Shown here: one piece after another, positions 32,196 through 40,753 of the stretch
Position numbering within the stretch: position 1 is the first letter of the stretch
Layout: every line of letters begins with the position of its first letter
DNA from: Candidatus Defluviicoccus seviourii
Lineage (GTDB): Bacteria; Pseudomonadota; Alphaproteobacteria; Rhodospirillales; Defluviicoccaceae
Direction of reading: 5' to 3'
DNA: 64,000 nt
Assembly (NCBI GenBank): GCA_900609035.2
Contig: UXAT02000045.1
Coordinates: forward strand, 98,418 to 162,417
Program-made: the position numbers and the translations under genes
Notes under the pieces: generated by a model
Told to the model about the DNA's origin: nothing
Seen by the model: only the letters and a program-made list of their open reading frames with translations
Databases searched by the model: none

Positions 32196-32257
32196 TGCGC
32201 TCACCAATTAGCCCGTTGCGCCTGCCTCTGGTTTCGCCATCCGCGCTCTCCCCTTCT

Positions 32258-32345
32258 CGTCATCCGCGGACTTGTTCCGCGGATCAACTGCCAGTGCCAA
32301 CACACCCCAACACGTGGATGGCCGGCCTCCGCCGGCCATGACGGG
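32258..32345. repeat. Two-hairpin intergenic palindromic repeat, copy 2
   Basis: The 88-bp element begins CGTCATCCGCGG and ends GGCCATGACGG. The first hairpin is ATCCGCGG/CCGCGGAT. After a 24-nt AC-rich spacer and CACGTGGAT, the second hairpin is GGCCGGC/GCCGGCC. Its plan matches the copy at 18703-18788, although the first hairpin sequence differs. It lies in the gap between trpC and the HIT gene. Confidence 0.8.
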
Positions 32346-32366
32346 GTAAGGGGAACGGACGCGCGG

Positions 32367-32381
32367 CGCCGGCCATGACGG
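32367..32381. repeat. Half copy of the palindromic repeat end
   Basis: The 15-bp string CGCCGGCCATGACGG repeats the right end of the element at 32258-32345, 21 bp further on. It looks like a partial duplication of the repeat end and lies just before the 3' end of the HIT gene. Confidence 0.6.
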
Positions 32382-32413
32382 GAAAGGAGGGTGTGTGGAC
32401 GGCATGACGCGGG

Positions 32414-32842
32414 TCAGACGGCCTCGTCGCGGACGATGCGGACCGCGAGCCGGGAGCGGATCGCATCGAGCATGCGCTCCAACTCCGCCTTTTCATAAGG
32501 CTTCGCCGGCAGCTTGCCCCAGACCGGACCGGGCCAGGCGGCGTCCGAACGGAAGCGGGCGATCACGTGCACATGCAGTTGCGGCACAACATTGCCGAGC
32601 GCGGCGACGTTGATCTTGTCCGGCTTGAAGATTTCGGCCATCAGCCTGGAAATCGCCGTGATCTCGGCCATCAACTGCATCTGCTGCCCTTGCGCGAGCT
32701 CGTGCAGCTCGCGGATGTCGGGCTCGGCGGGCACCAGAATCAGCCACGGAAAGGTGGCGTCGTTCATCAACAGCAGACGCGACAGAACGAGGCCGCCGAT
32801 CGGGATGGTGTCCTGCCTTAGCTTCGGGTCGAGTTCAAACAT
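32414..32842 (-). CDS. HIT-family hydrolase
   Basis: Histidine-triad proteins hydrolyse or transfer nucleotide phosphates such as Ap4A. The 142-residue product has the motif VVPQLHVHVIARF. The last two His of the triad are present, while the first position is Gln rather than His, a variant of one HIT branch that also shows the AWPGPVWG tail seen here. Substrate cannot be assigned. The stop side faces the repeat-bearing gap after trpC. The gene is divergent from the small gene at 33138 across 295 bp. Confidence 0.85.
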   Translation of the reverse strand: MFELDPKLRQDTIPIGGLVLSRLLLMNDATFPWLILVPAEPDIRELHELAQGQQMQLMAEITAISRLMAEIFKPDKINVAALGNVVPQLHVHVIARFRSDAAWPGPVWGKLPAKPYEKAELERMLDAIRSRLAVRIVRDEAV

Positions 32843-33137
32843 CGAAGGCCTGATCTTTCTGCCTTGGTTTCAAAGCGTTATGACCCATGCGCGAGAGCCA
32901 GAAAACGCAAACGGCCGCAGTCACACTGTGGCAGGACTGCCATAGGCAGCGCAGCCCGCGCGGTTACAGCGCTACTATCGTTCCGCGCTCGGCAACTTTC
33001 TGTCAATCTTATCTTCCGTAGAGTGACGCCGCTCGTTGCAGAGCCCGCCAAGGGTCCGTGCGGAGCGGGGTGATCGCCGCAAGAAGCGCACGTCACTTTG
33101 GCGTTGGGGAGTCTAAACCTGAGGGAGAGTTGTTGAG

Positions 33138-33317
33138 ATGAATCAATCGTGGTTGGAGGAAGGCGAGGCACCCTGGCTGGGCCAGAAGGCCGCAGCCGAC
33201 ATCTGCCGGCTTTCCGGTTCGCCATTTTCGCTGGAAGACAAGCGCGTCGCCAAGACCGATCGGTCCGGCCCCTACGACCCGTCGCGCTATTGGGCCTTCT
33301 TTTCCGCGACCGACTAA
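33138..33317 (+). CDS. Unknown 59-residue protein
   Basis: A complete short frame runs from ATG 33138 to TAA 33317 with an AGGGAGAG ribosome site 8-9 nt upstream, GC-rich third positions and a strong hairpin 45 nt downstream. The product begins MNQSWLEEGEAPWLGQKAA and ends YDPSRYWAFFSATD. It is hydrophilic, rich in Trp and Asp, with one Cys and no membrane segment. I recognise no family. The translation signals and following hairpin support a real gene. It precedes an XRE regulator gene but is probably a separate unit. Confidence 0.55.
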   Translation: MNQSWLEEGEAPWLGQKAAADICRLSGSPFSLEDKRVAKTDRSGPYDPSRYWAFFSATD

Positions 33318-33361
33318 GCCTGTTCGCCGTTGGCTCCCGGCGAGGGAGCGGCTAATTCGCG

Positions 33362-33394
33362 ACCGGCGGTCGCAACCACCCAGCGACCGCCGGT
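33362..33394 (+). terminator. Strong hairpin downstream of the 59-residue gene
   Basis: The 11-bp arms ACCGGCGGTCG (33362-33372) and CGACCGCCGGT (33384-33394) are exact complements with an 11-nt loop. The T tract is weak (ATTT about 12 nt later), so it may be an imperfect intrinsic terminator. The rest of the 33318-33649 gap holds only the presumed promoter of the next gene. Confidence 0.5.
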
Positions 33395-33462
33395 GCCACC
33401 GCCCCCATTTCCCCTCCTCTCCCGCGTACATCACCCCATACCGTCGCATTGAAATTTCGAAG

Positions 33463-33490
33463 TTGCTATTCGCGTCGATAGTGGTATGGT
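33463..33490 (+). promoter_or_regulatory. Candidate promoter of the XRE regulator
   Basis: TTGCTA (33463-33468) and TATGGT (33485-33490) are separated by 16 nt in an AT-richer patch of the gap, about 165 nt before the XRE start. Assignment is by sequence match only. Confidence 0.3.
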
Positions 33491-33658
33491 GTAAGTGAGT
33501 ATGATGAGCGTTCGCAACTGGCCCTGTTGGAGTTGCCCGTAGAGGCGGCCCACGCGGGAGGCGCCGCGATTGCGAAGCTCACCGGGACGCAACCCTTATA
33601 GCGTGGAGAACGGCAGTGAACCGCCTGCCGCACCCGAGCGCTTTCTGGAGTGGACAAC

Positions 33659-34048
33659 ATGGTGCCATTCGACGACGACATGGGAAAAACCGTCTCCCGG
33701 GGGACGGACGCGGATCGCTATGTCGGCAATCGCATCCGTGAACGTCGGGTTATGCTGGGCCTCAGCCAGCAACAGATGGCGCAGCTGATCGGGGTGACTT
33801 ATCAGCAGGCGCACAAGTACGAGCGCGGCATCAATCGCATTTCGGCCGGACGCCTGTACGAAATTGCGCGTGTGCTGCGGGTGCCGGTCGGCTTCTTCTT
33901 CGAGGGCCTGGACGGATCCTCAGACGAGGAAGAGCTCTCGGTACGCCAGCGCATGTGCCTTGAGCTCGCGCGCAACTTCACCCAGATCCCGAACGACCGC
34001 CACCGGGAGGCTTTGAGCCAACTGGCCCGCGTTCTCGCCGCGAAGTAG
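33659..34048 (+). CDS. XRE-family helix-turn-helix transcriptional regulator
   Basis: The 129-residue protein has a Cro/CI-type HTH (about residues 22-77): GNRIRERRVMLGLSQQQMAQLIGVTYQQAHKYERG split over helices 1-3, then ISAGRLYEIARVL. The C-terminal 45 residues are helical and acidic (DEEELSVRQRMCLELARNF). Proteins of this shape are common in alphaproteobacteria, but their targets are mostly unknown. The ATG at 33659 has TGGAG 8 nt upstream and is preferred to a GTG at 33650. The last 71 nt overlap the opposite-strand queG gene. Confidence 0.88.
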   Translation: MVPFDDDMGKTVSRGTDADRYVGNRIRERRVMLGLSQQQMAQLIGVTYQQAHKYERGINRISAGRLYEIARVLRVPVGFFFEGLDGSSDEEELSVRQRMCLELARNFTQIPNDRHREALSQLARVLAAK

Positions 34049-35048
34049 GCGCGGCGACGGCGGCCCTTGCGGCAGGCTCCGCAAGGGCTTCGCCGCGGCG
34101 GGGAGGATCCGGGCGGCGCGCGTTCGCTTGCGCGATGGCTGCTGCGTATTGCAGGCGCAGACGGCCGGCGCGACGCAATGGCGTGTTCGCAAAGCGCGCC
34201 CGAAATCCCGCCTCATCAAGGCAAGCAAGCGCGTCGAGGGGGATGCGCGAGAGGTCTGCCCGACAGGCGAGTTCCGGCTCGCAGGCCGGCCGCGCAAACT
34301 TGTTCCACGGGCAGACGGCAAGGCAGTCATCGCAGCCGAACAGACGATTGCTCAAGCTGGCGGCCAGGTCGTCGGCAATCGTGCCCTTGTGCTCGATGGT
34401 CAGATAGCTGAGGCAGCGGCGCGGGTCGATCCGGTACTGCTGATCGAGCGCGCCGGTCGGGCACGCATCGACGCATCGCCTGCAGCTACCGCAGGCATCT
34501 GCCGCCGGTGGATCCGGCTCGATCGCGAGTGACGTGAACACCTCACCCAGGAACAGCCAGGATCCGAAGCGGCGCGAGACGAGGTTGGTGTGCTTGCCGA
34601 TCCAGCCCAAACCCGAGCGCGCTGCAAGCGGTTTCTCCATCACCGGCGCCGTGTCGACAAACACCTTAACTTCGCCGCCATATGCGTGCGCGAGCCAGCG
34701 GGCGAGCCGCTTCAGCTTCTTCTTGAGGACGAGGTGATAGTCGCGCCTGCGGGCGTAAATGCTGACCCAGCCGACGCCTGGCTCGTCCAGGCCGGCGAGC
34801 GGATCGGTTTCCGGACCGTAGTTCAGGCCTAAGCAGATGACGCTGCGCGCTTGCGGCCACAGCAGGGCCGGATCGGCGCGCTTGGCCGGCTCGCGGGCCA
34901 GCCAGGCCATGTCGCCGTGGCGGCCTTGCGCCACATAGGCGGCCAGGTTCTCCGCATCGGCCCCGTCGCCCGCCGCGGCGGCAAAACCAACGGCATCGAA
35001 GCCACAAGCGAATGCCCCGGCGCGAATACGCTCCTTGTCAGCCGGCAT
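33978..35048 (-). CDS. queG: Epoxyqueuosine reductase
   Basis: QueG reduces epoxyqueuosine to queuosine in tRNA using cobalamin and Fe-S clusters. The 356-residue protein has two ferredoxin-like motifs, CGSCRRCVDACPTGAL and GCDDCLAVCPWNKFA. It also has the substrate/cobalamin regions YARRRDYHLVLKKKLKRLA and ARSGLGWIGKHTNLVS. The C terminus after about residue 310 is short and lacks clear HEAT repeats found in longer QueG proteins. The ATG at 35048 overlaps the preceding STAND gene by 11 nt, so the two are probably co-translated. The end overlaps the XRE gene by 71 nt. Confidence 0.93.
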   Translation of the reverse strand: MPADKERIRAGAFACGFDAVGFAAAAGDGADAENLAAYVAQGRHGDMAWLAREPAKRADPALLWPQARSVICLGLNYGPETDPLAGLDEPGVGWVSIYARRRDYHLVLKKKLKRLARWLAHAYGGEVKVFVDTAPVMEKPLAARSGLGWIGKHTNLVSRRFGSWLFLGEVFTSLAIEPDPPAADACGSCRRCVDACPTGALDQQYRIDPRRCLSYLTIEHKGTIADDLAASLSNRLFGCDDCLAVCPWNKFARPACEPELACRADLSRIPLDALACLDEAGFRARFANTPLRRAGRLRLQYAAAIAQANARRPDPPRRGEALAEPAARAAVAAPTSRRERGPVGSKPPGGGRSGSG

Positions 35049-37464
35049 CTGTGGCCACCAGGGCCAGCGATGCTGGCGGCGGTGACAGCCGCTGCTCCAG
35101 GGGCTCCAGCAACGCCGCATCCGGGGCCTCACCGGCGCGCGCGCAGGCGCGGCGATAGTCGCCGATCATTGCCGCCATCAGCGCGCGCATCGCCTCGGGC
35201 TCTGCCATGAATCGCGGCATCAGCGTGCAGATCGCTTCCCGGAAGGCAGCCACGGCGGCGAGCGTTCGGCCATCCCCTGTCTGGCAACTGCCGAGCGTCG
35301 CAAGTCCGCGGGCAAGCCCCTCCGCCGCGCGCGGGTCGCCGCGTGTCGTCACCAGCAGCCGGTGGAGCGTGACGGATTCCTCTGCCGCGGCGATCGCTTC
35401 CGCCCGCTGGCCGCACGCGCTCAAGTCGATCGCGAGGTTGCTGAGGCACAAGGCGAGCTTCGGCTCGAACGCGTCCGGCCGCTCTTGCGCAAGCGCGCGC
35501 AGGATCTCTGCGGCCTCGGACGTCGCCGCCAATGCGGCTTGGCGCTGGCCGACGCTGCGCATGCTGCCGGCAAGGAGGTTGAGCGTGACGGCAAGCGGCG
35601 CCCTGCCGACCGCCGGCTGGCGGCGCGCAGCCTCGCGGCCGATCGCCGCTGCTTCGGCCAGCGCTGCCACCGCATCGTCCTTGCGGTCGGCGGCCGTCAG
35701 GATGCGTGCCGCGGTCTCAAGGCAGCTTGCCAGCCGGGAGCCGAACTCCTCCGGCTTGGTGCGGGCGAGAACGCGGTAGACATCGGCTGCCGCGCTAGCT
35801 GACGCAATTGCGTGGTCGGTCCGCCCATGGGCGTGCAGCAGAACCGCATAGTTGTTGAGCGCTGCGCCGAGGTCAGCGCGAAAACGCTCCGGCTGCGCGA
35901 CCGCCGCCTGGCCAAGCACGGATACCGACTCCGCGGCAGCGGCAAGCGCAGCCCGATCGCGCCCCAGATCGCTCAATCGCTTGGCAAGCATCATGTAGAG
36001 CGCGGCTCGGCGCTCAGTGTCCGCGGATTTCGCGCTGGGGCTTGGCGGATGCAGCTTCAAGAGCTGGCGGCAAAGGGTGACCGCCAACTCCTGCAGGCCA
36101 GTCATGTCCTCCGGAATGCGAACCAGCAGCGACTCGGCGATTTGCGGATCCGGATGCGCCTCGATCAGCGCCGTCAAGGCCTGGCCCGCCGGCTCGCCGG
36201 TTTCGACAGCGACCTGCAGCGCGGGAATTGCCAGATCCTTGAGGTTAACCGTCAGCGCGTGCGCAAGCCAGCGCGCCTCACTCGGTCGCCGCTGCGCCAG
36301 GCGGCAGAGAAGGCCCAGCGACTGCTTGGCCCGCCATGTGGGAGCATCGTCAAAGGCAGCCCGCAGCAAGCCAGAGCTGGCGGCAAGCGACCGCGCGACC
36401 AGGTGTTCGGCCAGCAGCGCCGGCTGCACGCCGGAAAGCCAGACCCGATCTGCGATCGGCGGCGCCGGCGGGTAGAGCGCGCGCAGGGTCGCAACAGCAT
36501 GCCCGACCGCCTCCGCTGGCAGTTCGCGCAGCCGGCGGCCACGGCTGACGATCGCCCGTGCCTCGGCCTCCGAAGGCACGTCACCCGCCAGTGTTGCCAG
36601 CGCTGCGGCCTGGGCGAACATGGGCATCGGCAGATCGATCGCCGCCAGCCGGGGCCGCCAGCCCTCCTCCCGGTCGTACCGAAGAACGAAATCCAGCAGT
36701 TCGTCGGCACCTTGGATGGTCCGGCCGAGAGCCGCAGCGAAGGCTGCTGCGTGCACGAAGAAGACTTGCGCGAAATGCGGCTGATCGAGATCGGGCGGAT
36801 CCGCTGCCGGCCGCGCCGGAGCGAGACGGCCGATGAACGCCGCGCGTGCGTCCGCAAAGAAGGAACGGCGCATGGCGGGCGGCAGTTCGAGAATGTCGTC
36901 TGCCACAACCTCGGTGCGCCGGCCGCGCAAGAGCGGGCCGACCCCCGCTTCACAGCCGCACAAGAGCGGCCACCATTCGCCCCGGCGGCGGGCCAACAGG
37001 ACGATGCGGACCTGCCGGTCAGCCGCGTTGCCTCGTAGGAGATGCGCGGCCAGGGCGAAGATGGCCTGGGTGCGCTCCGATGCATCATCGATGACGATGA
37101 GGAGCGGTCGATCCGGGGTGAGCGCTTCAAGCCATCGGCTGTCCGGGCCATCCGTCGGCGGCGGCGCGAGAAAGCCGGCACGCCAGCCAGCACGTTGCAG
37201 CGCTGTGCAGCCCTCGATCAGCAGCCGTGTCTTGCCAGATCCGGCGCCGCCGGTATAGAGGCGGACGCTCAGGCCGCCCGGTTTCGCACACCAATCGAGG
37301 AGATCGGCCAGTTCGCCAGATCGCTCGCGAAAGGGAACAACGGCGCAAAAGGCCCGCAGCAGGCCGCTGGTCGCTTGCGGGGGCTGCCAGTCGAGACGCA
37401 CGTTCTCCACCAGGACAGATCCCGCTGGTGAAGCCTTGGTTGCAGTCTCACTACCGGATTGCAT
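35038..37464 (-). CDS. STAND-type P-loop NTPase with C-terminal TPR repeats
   Basis: The 808-residue protein has a short N-terminal segment (about 45 residues) and then a P-loop NTPase: Walker A GGAGSGKT at 72-79, Walker B LLIVIDDA at 121-128, and a strand plus Arg motif VLLARRRGEWW. A helical middle region follows, then at least five TPR-like repeats of 45-50 residues (about 500-760) with the pattern LG-x-x-AL and A-x-x-AV. This is the layout of STAND/NLR-like signalling ATPases, in which TPRs sense and the NTPase switches. No N-terminal effector domain is present. It lies between queF and queG and overlaps queG. Target and output are unknown. Confidence 0.8.
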   Translation of the reverse strand: MQSGSETATKASPAGSVLVENVRLDWQPPQATSGLLRAFCAVVPFRERSGELADLLDWCAKPGGLSVRLYTGGAGSGKTRLLIEGCTALQRAGWRAGFLAPPPTDGPDSRWLEALTPDRPLLIVIDDASERTQAIFALAAHLLRGNAADRQVRIVLLARRRGEWWPLLCGCEAGVGPLLRGRRTEVVADDILELPPAMRRSFFADARAAFIGRLAPARPAADPPDLDQPHFAQVFFVHAAAFAAALGRTIQGADELLDFVLRYDREEGWRPRLAAIDLPMPMFAQAAALATLAGDVPSEAEARAIVSRGRRLRELPAEAVGHAVATLRALYPPAPPIADRVWLSGVQPALLAEHLVARSLAASSGLLRAAFDDAPTWRAKQSLGLLCRLAQRRPSEARWLAHALTVNLKDLAIPALQVAVETGEPAGQALTALIEAHPDPQIAESLLVRIPEDMTGLQELAVTLCRQLLKLHPPSPSAKSADTERRAALYMMLAKRLSDLGRDRAALAAAAESVSVLGQAAVAQPERFRADLGAALNNYAVLLHAHGRTDHAIASASAAADVYRVLARTKPEEFGSRLASCLETAARILTAADRKDDAVAALAEAAAIGREAARRQPAVGRAPLAVTLNLLAGSMRSVGQRQAALAATSEAAEILRALAQERPDAFEPKLALCLSNLAIDLSACGQRAEAIAAAEESVTLHRLLVTTRGDPRAAEGLARGLATLGSCQTGDGRTLAAVAAFREAICTLMPRFMAEPEAMRALMAAMIGDYRRACARAGEAPDAALLEPLEQRLSPPPASLALVATDAG

Positions 37465-37636
37465 GCGCTGTTCGACTGGCCTCGCCGTGTCGTTGTGACA
37501 GCATCGGTCCGCACGGACATTGTGCGCGATGGCCTCGCGCCCACTTCAGTTGCCACATCAAGAACATACTCCGATTGAGCGATTCCCGATACCGCATTGC
37601 CGCAGCGGCCCGCAGTGCAACGGGCGGGCGGGCGCG

Positions 37637-38098
37637 TCAGCGGCCACGATAAGGCGGAACGGCTTGTTCGGGCAGCCAGAGTCCGGCCGGTGGAGCCCCC
37701 GTCTGATAGAACACGTCGATCGGAATGCCGCCGCGCGGAAACCAATAGCCGCCGATTCGGAGCCAGCGCGGCTCAGCGGCAGCGCGAATCTTGGCGGCGA
37801 TGGCGAGCGTCGTTGATTCATGAAAGCCGCCCACATCGCGAAAGGAATGCAAGAACAGCTTGAACGATTTCGATTCGACCAGACGCTGGTGCGGAAGGTA
37901 GTCGATGACTAGATGGGCGAAATCCGGCTGCCCGGTCACCGGGCACAGGGTGGTGAACTCCGGGCAGGTCAGGCGGACGACGAAGAACGCTTCCGGATCG
38001 GCGTTCGCAATCGTCTCCAGGACGGCCTCGGCCGGCGTGGCCGGCACGGCCGCATGCTGGCCGAGCTGAGTCAGACGGTGGCCGGGCGTCTCGGGCAT
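37637..38098 (-). CDS. queF: NADPH-dependent 7-cyano-7-deazaguanine reductase
   Basis: QueF reduces preQ0 nitrile to preQ1 amine. The 153-residue protein is the short unimodular type. It shows the catalytic Cys in [14 protein letters not shown] and the NADPH-binding [14 protein letters not shown], followed by FHE with the substrate-binding Glu. It is 36 nt downstream of tgt and supplies the base that Tgt inserts. A 172-bp gap separates it from the STAND gene. Confidence 0.95.
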   Translation of the reverse strand: MPETPGHRLTQLGQHAAVPATPAEAVLETIANADPEAFFVVRLTCPEFTTLCPVTGQPDFAHLVIDYLPHQRLVESKSFKLFLHSFRDVGGFHESTTLAIAAKIRAAAEPRWLRIGGYWFPRGGIPIDVFYQTGAPPAGLWLPEQAVPPYRGR

Positions 38099-38134
38099 GG
38101 AATGCTCCCTCCGCAGCTCAACAGTGCCGCCGGG

Positions 38135-39268
38135 TCACAGGGCATCGATGTCGCCCCGCGTTTGATCCGCGGCAAAGGCCGCCGCGAACGCCGCAAACCG
38201 CCCCTCCGCGATCGCTGTCCGCATCCCGGCCATCAGGGCCTGATAGTACGCGATATTGTGCCACGTCAGGAGGATGGCGCCCAGGATCTCGCCCGAGCGG
38301 ACGAGATGGTGCAGATAGGCGCGGGTGTAGTCGCGCGAGGCCGGGCACGGGACGCTCTCGTCGAGCGGCCGCGGGTCGTCGGCGTGGCGGGCGTTGCGCA
38401 GATTGATCGGCCCGAAGCGGGTGAACGCCTGCCCCGTGCGGCCGGACCGGGTCGGGATGACGCAATCGAACAGGTCAATGCCGCGACCGACGGCGCCCAC
38501 CAGGTCATCCGGCTTGCCGACTCCCATCAGGTAGCGCGGACGCTGCGGCGCAAGCTGCGGCACGGTCGCCTCGAGGACGCGAAACATCATCGCTTGGCCT
38601 TCGCCGACCGCAAGCCCGCCGACGGCATAACCATCGAAGCCGATCGCCTGCAGGCCGGCTGCCGATTCCGCGCGCAGATCGGCATCGACGCCGCCTTGCA
38701 CGATGCCGAACAGGCCATAGCCAGGCCTTTCGCGGAACGCATGGCGGCAGCGCTCCGCCCAGCGCAGCGACCGGCGCATGGCGAGCGCGACATCGGCCGG
38801 CTCCGCGGGAAAGGGCGTGCACTCGTCCAGCACCATCGTGATGTCCGCATCGAGCAGGTGCTGGATTTCGACCGCACGCTCCGGCGACAGCCGGTGCCGC
38901 GCCCCATCGATGTGGCTGCGGAATTCCACCCAGTCTTCGTCGATCGATCGCAGCGCCGCGAGCGACATCACCTGGAAGCCGCCGGAATCGGTCAGGATCG
39001 GTCCCGGCCAGCGCATAAATTCGTGCAGCCCGCCGAGCCGGGCGATCCGCTCGGCACCGGGCCGCAGCATCAGGTGATAGGTGTTGGCGAGCACCATCGC
39101 GCTGCCGGTGGCGGCCACCATGTCGGGGGTGAGCGCCTTGACCGTTGCCGCCGTGCCGACCGGCATGAAGGCCGGCGTTTCGACCATGCCGTGCGCGGTC
39201 GAGAGCCGGCCGCGGCGCGCCCGGCCATCGGTGCCGAGGAGGGTAAAGCCTAGGCCGTTAGCACTCAT
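38135..39268 (-). CDS. tgt: tRNA-guanine transglycosylase
   Basis: Tgt exchanges guanine 34 of GUN-anticodon tRNAs for preQ1. The 377-residue barrel has the active-site regions [13 protein letters not shown] (Asp94), [11 protein letters not shown], and [19 protein letters not shown] with nucleophile Asp268. The zinc site is unusual. Where the family usually has CxCxxC, this protein has Val306, Cys308 and Ser311, with only that Cys and the later His337 retained. The start overlaps the queA stop as ATGA. Confidence 0.95.
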   Translation of the reverse strand: MSANGLGFTLLGTDGRARRGRLSTAHGMVETPAFMPVGTAATVKALTPDMVAATGSAMVLANTYHLMLRPGAERIARLGGLHEFMRWPGPILTDSGGFQVMSLAALRSIDEDWVEFRSHIDGARHRLSPERAVEIQHLLDADITMVLDECTPFPAEPADVALAMRRSLRWAERCRHAFRERPGYGLFGIVQGGVDADLRAESAAGLQAIGFDGYAVGGLAVGEGQAMMFRVLEATVPQLAPQRPRYLMGVGKPDDLVGAVGRGIDLFDCVIPTRSGRTGQAFTRFGPINLRNARHADDPRPLDESVPCPASRDYTRAYLHHLVRSGEILGAILLTWHNIAYYQALMAGMRTAIAEGRFAAFAAAFAADQTRGDIDAL

Positions 39269-40311
39269 GGCTGCGGCACCTCGGCCGCCGGCTCGAGCAG
39301 GCAGCAGTCGCCGTAGGAGTAGAAGCGGTAACCGGCGGCGATCGCATGCGCATAGGCGGCGCGGATTCTGGCCAAGCCACTGAACGCCGCGACCAGCATG
39401 AACAGGGTCGAGCGCGGCAGATGGAAATTGGAAAGCAGACGATCAACGACGCGAAACCGGAAGCCGGGCAGGATGAAGAGATCGGTCTCGCCGGTGAAGG
39501 GCCGGACGCCGCCTGCGCCGTCGGCGGCGGTTTCCAGCAGACGCAGGACCGTCGTGCCGACCGCCACCACGCGGCCGCCCGCGGCCTTCGCTTGGGCGAC
39601 CGCCGTTGCCGCGTCGGGACTGATGGTGCCCCATTCGGCGTGCATGATGTGCTCTTCCGGCCGCGCGGCCGTGACCGGAAGAAAGGTGCCGGCGCCGACG
39701 TGCAACGTCACGAAGGCGATGCCGATGCCGCGCTGGGCCAGAGCCTGCATGAGCGCGCCGGTGAAATGCAGGCCGGCGGTGGGCGCCGCGATCGCGCCGG
39801 CGTGACGGGCGAACACGGTCTGATAGTCACGGACGTCCCGCTCATCGCGCCCGCGCGGCCGTTTGATGTAAGGCGGCAGCGGCATCGCGCCAAAGGACTC
39901 GATCGCCGCCATCAACTCCTCGCCGGCGCGATCGAACGCAAGCACGATGGTGCCGGCCGGCTCCTTGGCGACGACCTCGGCGCTGAAGCCGGCGGCCCAG
40001 TCGATCCGCTGGCCGGGCTTGAGGCGCCGCGCCGGTCGGACGAGGGCACGCCAGCGATCAGGCGCCATCGGCGCAATCAGGGTCGCCTCAATCGCGACGG
40101 AACCACGCCGGCCGATGAGGCGGGCCGGCATTACCTTGGTGTCGTTCAGCACCAGGAGATCGCCAGGCGCCAGCAGCGATGGCAGTTCCTCGACGCGGTG
40201 ATCGCTCAAACCGGCACCGACCGCGAGCAGCCGCGCCGTGTCGCGCGGCACCACCGGCCGCAGGGCGATGCACTCCCGCGGCAGCTCGAAATCGAAATCA
40301 GCGAGCTGCAT
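39265..40311 (-). CDS. queA: S-adenosylmethionine:tRNA ribosyltransferase-isomerase
   Basis: QueA transfers the ribosyl part of SAM to preQ1-tRNA, giving epoxyqueuosine. The 348-residue protein has [50 protein letters not shown], and [18 protein letters not shown], all family signatures. It is the first gene of the minus-strand queA-tgt-queF-(STAND)-queG cluster and is divergent from the monooxygenase gene across 136 bp. Confidence 0.96.
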   Translation of the reverse strand: MQLADFDFELPRECIALRPVVPRDTARLLAVGAGLSDHRVEELPSLLAPGDLLVLNDTKVMPARLIGRRGSVAIEATLIAPMAPDRWRALVRPARRLKPGQRIDWAAGFSAEVVAKEPAGTIVLAFDRAGEELMAAIESFGAMPLPPYIKRPRGRDERDVRDYQTVFARHAGAIAAPTAGLHFTGALMQALAQRGIGIAFVTLHVGAGTFLPVTAARPEEHIMHAEWGTISPDAATAVAQAKAAGGRVVAVGTTVLRLLETAADGAGGVRPFTGETDLFILPGFRFRVVDRLLSNFHLPRSTLFMLVAAFSGLARIRAAYAHAIAAGYRFYSYGDCCLLEPAAEVPQP

Positions 40312-40447
40312 CGGCCGTTAAGATGCGCAAACAGCCAGTCTTTGCCCTGCCGGTGCCGATGAGCGCCGGCACTCCCTGATGCAACCTTGACGCCTTATGC
40401 GGCATCCGCCCAAGATCGGCGCAATCGGATACGGGAGGACGAGGACC

Positions 40448-40753
40448 ATGCACGTGACCCTGGTCGAGGTACGGGTCAAGCCCGAGCGCGTCGCCGATTT
40501 CATCGCCGCGAGCAAAGCCAATCACGAGGGCTCGATTGCCGAGCCCGGCAATTGCCGGTTCGATATTCTGCAGCACGCGCAAGATCCCTGCCGTTTCGTC
40601 CTCTATGAAGCGTACAGGACCGCCGACGATGCCGCCAACCATAAGAAGACAGCGCATTACCTCACCTGGCGCGACACCGTCGCCGACATGATGGCGGAGC
40701 CGCGCGTGGGCGTGCCCTATGTCGGCCGCTTTCCGGCGGCGCCACGGTCATGA
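40448..40753 (+). CDS. Antibiotic-biosynthesis-monooxygenase (ABM) domain protein
   Basis: The 101-residue protein is one ABM domain of the dimeric alpha/beta-barrel fold. It begins MHVTLVEVRVKPERVADF and contains EPGNCRFDILQHAQDP, FVLYEAYRTADDAANHKKT, and AHYLTWRDTV. Family members include quinol monooxygenases such as YgiN and the autoinducer-2 enzyme LsrG. The ATG at 40448 follows a GAGGA site. Its stop overlaps the start of the alcohol dehydrogenase gene (ATGA), so the two are a coupled pair. Substrate is unknown. Confidence 0.84.
   Translation: MHVTLVEVRVKPERVADFIAASKANHEGSIAEPGNCRFDILQHAQDPCRFVLYEAYRTADDAANHKKTAHYLTWRDTVADMMAEPRVGVPYVGRFPAAPRS

Noticed and set aside
32208..32405. Minus-strand frame after trpC
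   Set aside because: It is a translation of the palindromic repeat, not a conserved protein.
33978..34180. Frameshift at the 3' end of queG
   Set aside because: The other two frames do not restore the conserved HEAT-like C terminus, so a natural short end is more likely.
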